Positions 40,375 through 44,974 of a DNA stretch of 44,974 nucleotides are shown piece after piece. The first letter of the stretch is position 1. The number at the start of each line of letters is the position of its first letter. The notes beneath the pieces are model-generated. The model made no database searches, was not told where the DNA came from, and worked only from the letters and a program-made list of their open reading frames with translations. The DNA comes from an uncultured Sulfolobales archaeon (GTDB taxonomy: Archaea > Thermoproteota > Thermoprotei_A > Sulfolobales > Desulfurococcaceae), in the NCBI GenBank assembly GCA_938045475.1, contig CALIML010000014.1:1-44974 (forward strand), written 5' to 3'. Both the position numbers and the translations under genes were made by a program.

Positions 40375-40875
40375 ATGAAGCCTACTTTAAGGGAGCTTAA
40401 AGAACTTCGCTTAATAGCCTCGCTGCAATTCAAGGGAGTGGGGGAGGAGTTTATTCCAAGCGGAGTTATGGTAGCTAAATCGCGTAAAACGCGGAAAATT
40501 AGAGCTATTTACCTAAATGATGTGCCTCTAGCGTTTCTAAGAGCTGAGGACTATAGGTTCACTTTAACTATATACGGTGGGTTGAGGTTGAACAACCTAC
40601 TGTCAATGCCATACCTTAGAGTAATTGTTGGAAGAGATTATTGCGAAGCAGTAGAAGTATGTAAGGGAAGCATATTCACCCCTCACGTGGTCTTCGCCGA
40701 TCCAGGCATAAGGCCTTATGATGAGGTAATAGCGTTATGCGAAGACTTAAAAGTTATAGCAGTAGGCAAAGCATTGATGCCCGGATGGCTAATGACTTAC
40801 TTTAGGAGGGGGGGAGCAGTTAGAGTAAGGGAGTCCATTAGAGACGCAGTGAAGATAAAGAACTATGTAACTTAA
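40375..40875 (+). CDS. PUA-domain RNA-binding protein
   Basis: 166 residues. The C-terminal half (about 85-160) is a PUA domain: FTPHVVFADPGIRPYDEVIA and VIAVGKALMPGWLM are close to the PUA domains of archaeosine TGT and pseudouridine synthases. The N-terminal half is a smaller alpha/beta unit. The class includes archaeal proteins thought to act with tRNA transglycosylation enzymes, and a tgtA gene lies 740 bp away on the other strand; a functional link is inference. ATG 40375. It is followed after a short gap by the PAC2 gene. Confidence 0.75.
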   Translation: MKPTLRELKELRLIASLQFKGVGEEFIPSGVMVAKSRKTRKIRAIYLNDVPLAFLRAEDYRFTLTIYGGLRLNNLLSMPYLRVIVGRDYCEAVEVCKGSIFTPHVVFADPGIRPYDEVIALCEDLKVIAVGKALMPGWLMTYFRRGGAVRVRESIRDAVKIKNYVT

Positions 40876-40929
40876 TATATACCTATCGCTTTAGCAACAC
40901 ATAGATAGGTGGAATGGATAGGTGGAAGT

Positions 40930-41658
40930 GTGAGTAGAATAAACATAGTTTTAAACAAGGTTAATAAAAAGGAGCTACATAGTTCAACGTTCATAACGGG
41001 GTTCCCAGGATTTGGCCTCGTAGGCTATTTAGCGTCTAAGCATTTAGCTTATGCATTGGACCTCAAGAGAGTTGGCTTCATTGAAACACTGTATGTGCCT
41101 GAATCAACATTTTACATAAACAACGTGGGAATAATGTATCCCTTTGAACTATACTACGGGTTAGTGAATGACGTGAAAATGCTCGTCCTAGTAAACCACA
41201 CTGTGCCTGAAGTACGTGAGAGAACGAAGTTCGCTAAAGCAATTGCGCAGTGGGTAAAGGAGTTGGAGGTTAGCGAAGCATTCCTACTCGGAGGACTTGA
41301 CCCACTAATAAAGGAGGGCAGTGGAGAAGTTTATAGATGGATACCCTTTGGGGGAACTAGAAGAAAGATGAATGCTCCTATACTTGAGGAGAGGTACGTA
41401 GTAGGTCCGCTGGCTCTACTAATGATGTACTTAGATATATTTGAAGTCCCTGGAATAACCATACTTCCATACGCTGAACCTTATAGACCTGATCCAAGAG
41501 CCTCAGCTACAGCTATTATAGCTCTATCAGATGCTCTAAATGTAAGCGTAGATGTCTCTCAACTGAGTAGAGAAGCTGAAATAATTGAGGAAGTGGAGAG
41601 GAGCATACAGAAATCATTGGAGAGCGGCTCTAAACCCCCTTATCCAATGTACATGTAA
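40930..41658 (+). CDS. PAC2-family protein (proteasome assembly chaperone-like)
   Basis: About 242 residues matching the PAC2/COG2047 ATP-grasp-like fold: FITGFPGFGLVGYLASKHL (N-terminal Gly-rich loop), ELYYGLVNDVKMLVLVNHTVP, AFLLGGLDP and the C-terminal YAEPYRPDPRASATAI block are characteristic. Eukaryotic relatives help assemble the proteasome core; the archaeal role is not settled. GTG 40930 with GGTGG just ahead is preferred over GTG 40909. The 3' end overlaps the convergent tgtA gene by 45 bp. Confidence 0.85.
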   Translation: MSRINIVLNKVNKKELHSSTFITGFPGFGLVGYLASKHLAYALDLKRVGFIETLYVPESTFYINNVGIMYPFELYYGLVNDVKMLVLVNHTVPEVRERTKFAKAIAQWVKELEVSEAFLLGGLDPLIKEGSGEVYRWIPFGGTRRKMNAPILEERYVVGPLALLMMYLDIFEVPGITILPYAEPYRPDPRASATAIIALSDALNVSVDVSQLSREAEIIEEVERSIQKSLESGSKPPYPMYM

Positions 41659-43167
41659 TCCTCTATGGCTAAGCATTTCCCCTAAACACTTGCTCCACTC
41701 GATTTCCTCTAAAGCCAGCAGAATTACTTCTCTAGGCTTAGCTCTATCAATGAACTTCATAACTTCCTGAAACAATTCAATACACGTTGATTGAGGATAC
41801 TGCATTATCTCAGGTTCTTCGTGTTGAAATAGGGGGTAGGTATTGGAGACTAGTGCTGGGAATACCCCAAGTATCGGGTGGTAAAAGTAGAAGTCATCAA
41901 TTTCTGCATTAAAAGCGATCTCTGCTGGAATGTTCTTAATGATTGTTGACTCGCCATAAGGCTTCTCTACTGCCGGAAGCAATACTACCTTGTCAATAGG
42001 TTTCCACAGAGATTCTTCAACACTATACTTGAAGTGGAGGACTTTGGGGTTGTTCTTAGATTCGTAGTCACTTATGAAAAGCGAATGGATTGGAGTCTTA
42101 GACCTAGGCGCGTACTTCATCAATAAATCCATGTACCTTTTTAATACTTCAAACGCTTCTCTAAGGCTTGGATGAGAGTTCTTCCTCTCCTCAATGTACT
42201 CCCACAACCTTCCTTCCACTATTGCTTGCTTTACTTTCCTTAATTCTTCAGATATTTTATATAAATTATGTAGCGCTAGCTCTTTAACAAGTTGATCCTT
42301 AGGCAACTCTAGCAATTCTCTTGACGAATACTTAGAGCATATAGGGCATGAGCATGGGAGATAGCTTAGTTCATTGACTCTCTTAGTGCCGTTGCTGGTC
42401 ATGTATCTTCCATCTCTGGCGTAAAGTATGTAAGATGCTGAATCAAATAAGTCTGCTCCTAATGCTACTAGGAACGGTATTACCATTGGGTGTCCTACAC
42501 CAAATACGTGTAGAGGCTTGTTTGGAGGCATGTAGAGCCTTGTAAGAGCAACTATTTCAATCATAACACCGTACTTGTATTTCTCCAATAGAACTGTGGG
42601 GCTTCCTAAAGCATTTATATGATACGGATACCTCCATGACCTTATGCTTGAGTAAGCCACTAGCTCTTTATGCGGGGCTCCTTGCAGAGGTAAAACCCAT
42701 AGTGCATCTGAATCCTGAATTATTGGGAGGGCTTCAAGAGCTCTCTTAAATGTTTCTTCAACCGCAGTAAGAGCCTGGTCTACATTCATGTGGGAACCTG
42801 TTGGAACGTCAAGTATGACTCCTACATCGCTTCCCACCATTTTTTGATAGATAACTATGCCCTTATTGCCTACTTCTACATCTCCATAAGTTAATATTTG
42901 ATAACCCCCTGAATCAGTCATTAAAACCTTGTCCCAGCTTAAGGCCTTATGTATGTCTACTACTTCCCCGCGCTTCCTTCTATAGAAGAGGTATGCGTTA
43001 GTTATAATCCCCATGAATCCCAGGGACTTTATAGTACCTAAGTCTACTTCCTGTCTAACAGGATCTACCACCGGAAATAAGTATGGTGTCTCAACTACTC
43101 CACTCTTTGTCCTCAATTTAGCTATTCTAGCAGCTAGATCTACTCCCCTCACTTCATAGTATGGCAA
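41614..43167 (-). CDS. tgtA: Archaeosine tRNA-guanine transglycosylase
   Basis: 517 residues. It swaps guanine 15 of tRNA for preQ0, the first step of archaeosine synthesis. The TGT barrel (about 1-340) includes MTDSGGYQI with the active-site Asp region, the HVFGVGHP segment with FDSASY and the zinc site CSCPIC followed by a conserved His (about 275-307). The C-terminal 170 residues correspond to the extra domains of archaeal TGT. The archaeal enzyme usually ends in a PUA domain; here the last part is not clearly PUA, and a separate PUA protein is coded at 40375-40875, so the domain may be split off. The TTG start has GGGAG 5 bp ahead. It follows the SmAP3 gene by 15 bp. Confidence 0.93.
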   Translation of the reverse strand: MPYYEVRGVDLAARIAKLRTKSGVVETPYLFPVVDPVRQEVDLGTIKSLGFMGIITNAYLFYRRKRGEVVDIHKALSWDKVLMTDSGGYQILTYGDVEVGNKGIVIYQKMVGSDVGVILDVPTGSHMNVDQALTAVEETFKRALEALPIIQDSDALWVLPLQGAPHKELVAYSSIRSWRYPYHINALGSPTVLLEKYKYGVMIEIVALTRLYMPPNKPLHVFGVGHPMVIPFLVALGADLFDSASYILYARDGRYMTSNGTKRVNELSYLPCSCPICSKYSSRELLELPKDQLVKELALHNLYKISEELRKVKQAIVEGRLWEYIEERKNSHPSLREAFEVLKRYMDLLMKYAPRSKTPIHSLFISDYESKNNPKVLHFKYSVEESLWKPIDKVVLLPAVEKPYGESTIIKNIPAEIAFNAEIDDFYFYHPILGVFPALVSNTYPLFQHEEPEIMQYPQSTCIELFQEVMKFIDRAKPREVILLALEEIEWSKCLGEMLSHRGLHVHWIRGFRAALQ

Positions 43168-43182
43168 TACTTCTCCCTTGAT

Positions 43183-43626
43183 TTACTCACGCTTCCTCTT
43201 TTTCTCCATATATTCTTGGAATACTTCAAATGTTGTTTCTGCTAGAGGGCCTGTTCCCTCAACTCCAGTCTCCCTAATCAGTATTCTGTTAAGTATTTGA
43301 ACAGCATTAGCTTCAGGAATTACTTTCACTGCATCATCACGTAGACTAAGCCTCTTCTTTATGTACTCCGCAAACTCCTCTGGGTTAAAAACGCTCTCTT
43401 CTTCAAGCATTATTTCAGACACTCTATCTCCTCTTATAACAATTTTCTGATAATTCCTCCCTTGAACATCTGTAGCAGGCGATAGAACTATGGACAAGCT
43501 GGATTGCTCAAATGCATGAAGAGTCCCCCTATAAGCTTTTCCATCAACTAGAACTACTGAGACCTTCTTATCAAGCATGGACTGCAGAGTTGATATAAAC
43601 CTCCTCGCTGCATCAAGTACACTCAT
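43183..43626 (-). CDS. Sm-like protein with C-terminal extension (SmAP3-type)
   Basis: 147 residues. Residues 5-75 contain an Sm fold: KVSVVLVDGKAYRGTLHAFE with LSIVLSPATDV as Sm1, and KIVIRGDRVSEIML as Sm2. Residues 80-147 form a mixed extension (VFNPEEFAEYIKKRL...EANAVQILNRILI) as described for crenarchaeal SmAP3, which assembles into large rings. It is probably co-transcribed with tgtA 15 bp downstream. The RNA partners are unknown; the operon with a tRNA-modification gene is the only hint. ATG start at 43626. Confidence 0.87.
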   Translation of the reverse strand: MSVLDAARRFISTLQSMLDKKVSVVLVDGKAYRGTLHAFEQSSLSIVLSPATDVQGRNYQKIVIRGDRVSEIMLEEESVFNPEEFAEYIKKRLSLRDDAVKVIPEANAVQILNRILIRETGVEGTGPLAETTFEVFQEYMEKKRKRE

Positions 43627-43788
43627 TTAATCACCCAGATGGTTTTACTTAGAAAGCTATTTAAATAATTAATTTCAGCAACGCTTCATTGCTAACGCAT
43701 TCAACTCCAGCAGCAGCAGCCTCACTGTAGTCTCTATTATCTCTGCACTGTGAGCTGAACTTCAAAACCCTTATAATCTAATTCTTAC

Positions 43789-43796
43789 GTTTATAG
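43789..43796 (+). promoter_or_regulatory. TATA-like box of rpo8
   Basis: CGTTTATA lies about 23 bp before the preferred TTG start at 43816. Confidence 0.4.
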
Positions 43797-43815
43797 CTAG
43801 CAAATGGGGGTGGGT

Positions 43816-44187
43816 TTGACTTACATAAGCCTTGAGTGCTCAGTGGAGAGTGAGGAAAGGTTAAAGATGCCTAGGGTTAGAAGATATCATGCTAATTGTA
43901 ATGAGCTCAACATAGTCATAGAGCTCCACGAAGACGTCTACAGACTCCAGCAAGGCCTTGGGGCAACTCTACTAATAACTAGCAGTAAGGATAAATGCCT
44001 TGAAGCAGACTTCTGTGGGCACGGATACGTACTTTCAATAAGCAATATTGGTAATAAGTGGAGAGCAATCTTATCAATACATGGGCTCTTGATAGTAATT
44101 CACGAGCCTGAAGATTCAAAGCTTCATGAGGAGCTAAAACTTATGGAAAAGTACTACATTGGGTTGAGATTAAAGGAGAAAAAATAA
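43816..44187 (+). CDS. rpo8: RNA polymerase subunit Rpo8 (RpoG)
   Basis: About 123 residues. The ADFCGHGYVLS segment (about residues 67-77) and the closing SIHGLLIVIHEP strand pair match the crenarchaeal Rpo8/RpoG subunit, an OB-fold relative of eukaryotic Rpb8 found in Crenarchaeota and Korarchaeota. The family is short and divergent, so the call rests mainly on these two blocks. TTG 43816, preceded by GGGGGTGGG, gives the start MTYISLECSVE; ATG 43804 is possible. It is convergent with the thermosome gene, 7 bp between stops. Its presence supports a crenarchaeal-type host. Confidence 0.8.
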   Translation: MTYISLECSVESEERLKMPRVRRYHANCNELNIVIELHEDVYRLQQGLGATLLITSSKDKCLEADFCGHGYVLSISNIGNKWRAILSIHGLLIVIHEPEDSKLHEELKLMEKYYIGLRLKEKK

Positions 44188-44194
44188 ATTATCC

Positions 44195-44974
44195 TTATTC
44201 TTCCTCCTTCTCTTCCTTCTTACCGCCCTTCTCCTTCTCTTCCTTAGCAGTCCTCGAGGCCGCGATGACGTCATCTATTCTTAGTACAAGTGTTGCTGCT
44301 TCAGTTCCAGCCTTTATAGCGTTAGCTTTTACGCTCAATGGCTCTATTACACCGAGAGCTTTCATATCCTCGACTTGGCCGCTGAATACATTTATGCCAA
44401 CAGCCTTTCCTGCATCAGTTTCATGCGCTGCCCTCAGCTTCATGAGTATTTCAACGGGGTCTAGACCAGCGTTTTCAGCAAGCGTTATGGATAGGCCTTC
44501 AAGCGATTTAGCGAACGACTCTATTGCAAGCTGTTCCTTTCCACCAATAGTTTTAGCATGCTTCCTAAGGTATTTTGACAACTCTACTTCAACTGCTCCG
44601 CCCCCGATCACGACTTTTCCATCCTTTAATGCATCCGCTACTGCTGAGAGAGCATCTCTAAAGGCTCTTTCAGCTTCATCAACTAACCTCTCAAGCCCCC
44701 CTCTTATGAGTATGCTCACTGCCCTTGGATTCTTGCATTCTTCTACAAACACCATTTTGTCTTCTCCAATCTTTCTTTCTTCAACTAGCTCGGCGTAACC
44801 CAGGTCTTCAGGCTTTAAGTCATCTATATTGCTAACTATTCTTCCCCCTGTTGCTCTCTCTAGTTTCTCCATGTCGCTTCTCTTCACTCTCCTTACTGCA
44901 AGTATTCCTTTCTTAGCTAGGAAGTGCTGCGCTACTTCATCAATACCCTTCTGGCATATAACTACGCTAGCGCC
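44195..44974 (-). CDS. Thermosome subunit (group II chaperonin), C-terminal part
   Basis: The last 259 codons of a chaperonin subunit; the 5' part lies beyond the window end. The in-frame sequence starts [22 protein letters not shown], continues [19 protein letters not shown] (apical domain) and reaches the equatorial domain with [28 protein letters not shown] (as [11 protein letters not shown]) and [11 protein letters not shown]. The tail is highly charged ([13 protein letters not shown]) instead of the Gly-Met repeat of some thermosomes. Thermosomes form double rings that fold proteins with ATP. An apparent start at 44887 is internal, since the frame is open upstream. Confidence 0.95.
   Translation of the reverse strand, partial: GASVVICQKGIDEVAQHFLAKKGILAVRRVKRSDMEKLERATGGRIVSNIDDLKPEDLGYAELVEERKIGEDKMVFVEECKNPRAVSILIRGGLERLVDEAERAFRDALSAVADALKDGKVVIGGGAVEVELSKYLRKHAKTIGGKEQLAIESFAKSLEGLSITLAENAGLDPVEILMKLRAAHETDAGKAVGINVFSGQVEDMKALGVIEPLSVKANAIKAGTEAATLVLRIDDVIAASRTAKEEKEKGGKKEEKEEE

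Noticed and set aside
44195-44887. Thermosome gene starting at the ATG at 44887
   Set aside because: The frame is open to the window end with conserved chaperonin sequence ([16 protein letters not shown]), so this ATG is internal.
1-44974. CRISPR array, cas genes, toxin-antitoxin or restriction system
   Set aside because: No regularly spaced direct repeats were seen and no protein in the window carries motifs of these systems.

Overview
The window is a 45-kb piece of a crenarchaeal-type (Thermoproteota) chromosome, very probably from a thermophile. The evidence is the protein set: thermosome, a separate Rpo8/RpoG RNA polymerase subunit, a short helicase-less XPF nuclease, FEN1, two Sm-like proteins, ribosomal protein L37e, Nob1, A-type ATPase subunit D, archaeosine tRNA-guanine transglycosylase and isopentenyl phosphate kinase. 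GTG and TTG starts are common, and TATA-like boxes lie about 25 bp ahead of several starts, some probably leaderless. A corrinoid methyl-carrier protein at the left edge hints at methyl-group metabolism, but the class of archaeon cannot be fixed from this window.

Layout. 1-2.4 kb: corrinoid protein, UPF0216 protein, ATPase subunit D and a small hypothetical, all on the minus strand. 2.3-4.7 kb: XPF nuclease and a DUF357-FAD synthase fusion, with long structured or decayed intergenic stretches. 4.7-10.4 kb: fucose-isomerase-like protein, ThiL, a membrane glycosyltransferase, an unrecognised three-gene membrane cassette and a PfpI/DJ-1 protein. 10.4-12.9 kb: a gene-free 570-bp region with structured RNA candidates, CTP synthase and the tail of a broken amidohydrolase. 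12.9-18.6 kb: MoaA-like radical SAM protein, MDP-1-like phosphatase, SufC/SufB, LSm, L37e and a hypothetical. This block is bracketed by a perfect 94-bp inverted repeat. 18.9-29.2 kb: tRNA-Arg(UCU) and many informational or housekeeping genes (NSUN methyltransferase, Nob1, NAD kinase, Trm5, DUF371, Pcm, FEN1, IPK, site-2 protease, DUF4443, metallo-hydrolase). 29.2-30.9 kb: a decayed IS607-type element. 30.9-36.8 kb: MFS transporter, MscS-like channel, TrkA-like regulator, a GT-like protein and a divergent ABC exporter. 36.7-45 kb: inositol-1-phosphate synthase, nucleoside phosphorylase, PUA protein, PAC2 protein, archaeosine TGT, SmAP3, Rpo8 and thermosome.

Most of the window is ordinary core genome. 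The unusual signals are the 94-bp inverted repeat around 5.6 kb of genes, a diverged pair of about 200-260 bp repeats 38 kb apart that seem to be remnants of a TnpB-type element, the IS607 element whose TnpB has lost its last RuvC aspartate, a TrkA-like protein coded next to an MscS-like channel, an AAGACGC palindromic array before pcm, and two RNA-like intergenic structures each with its own TATA-like box. I see no CRISPR array, cas genes or recognisable defence system.
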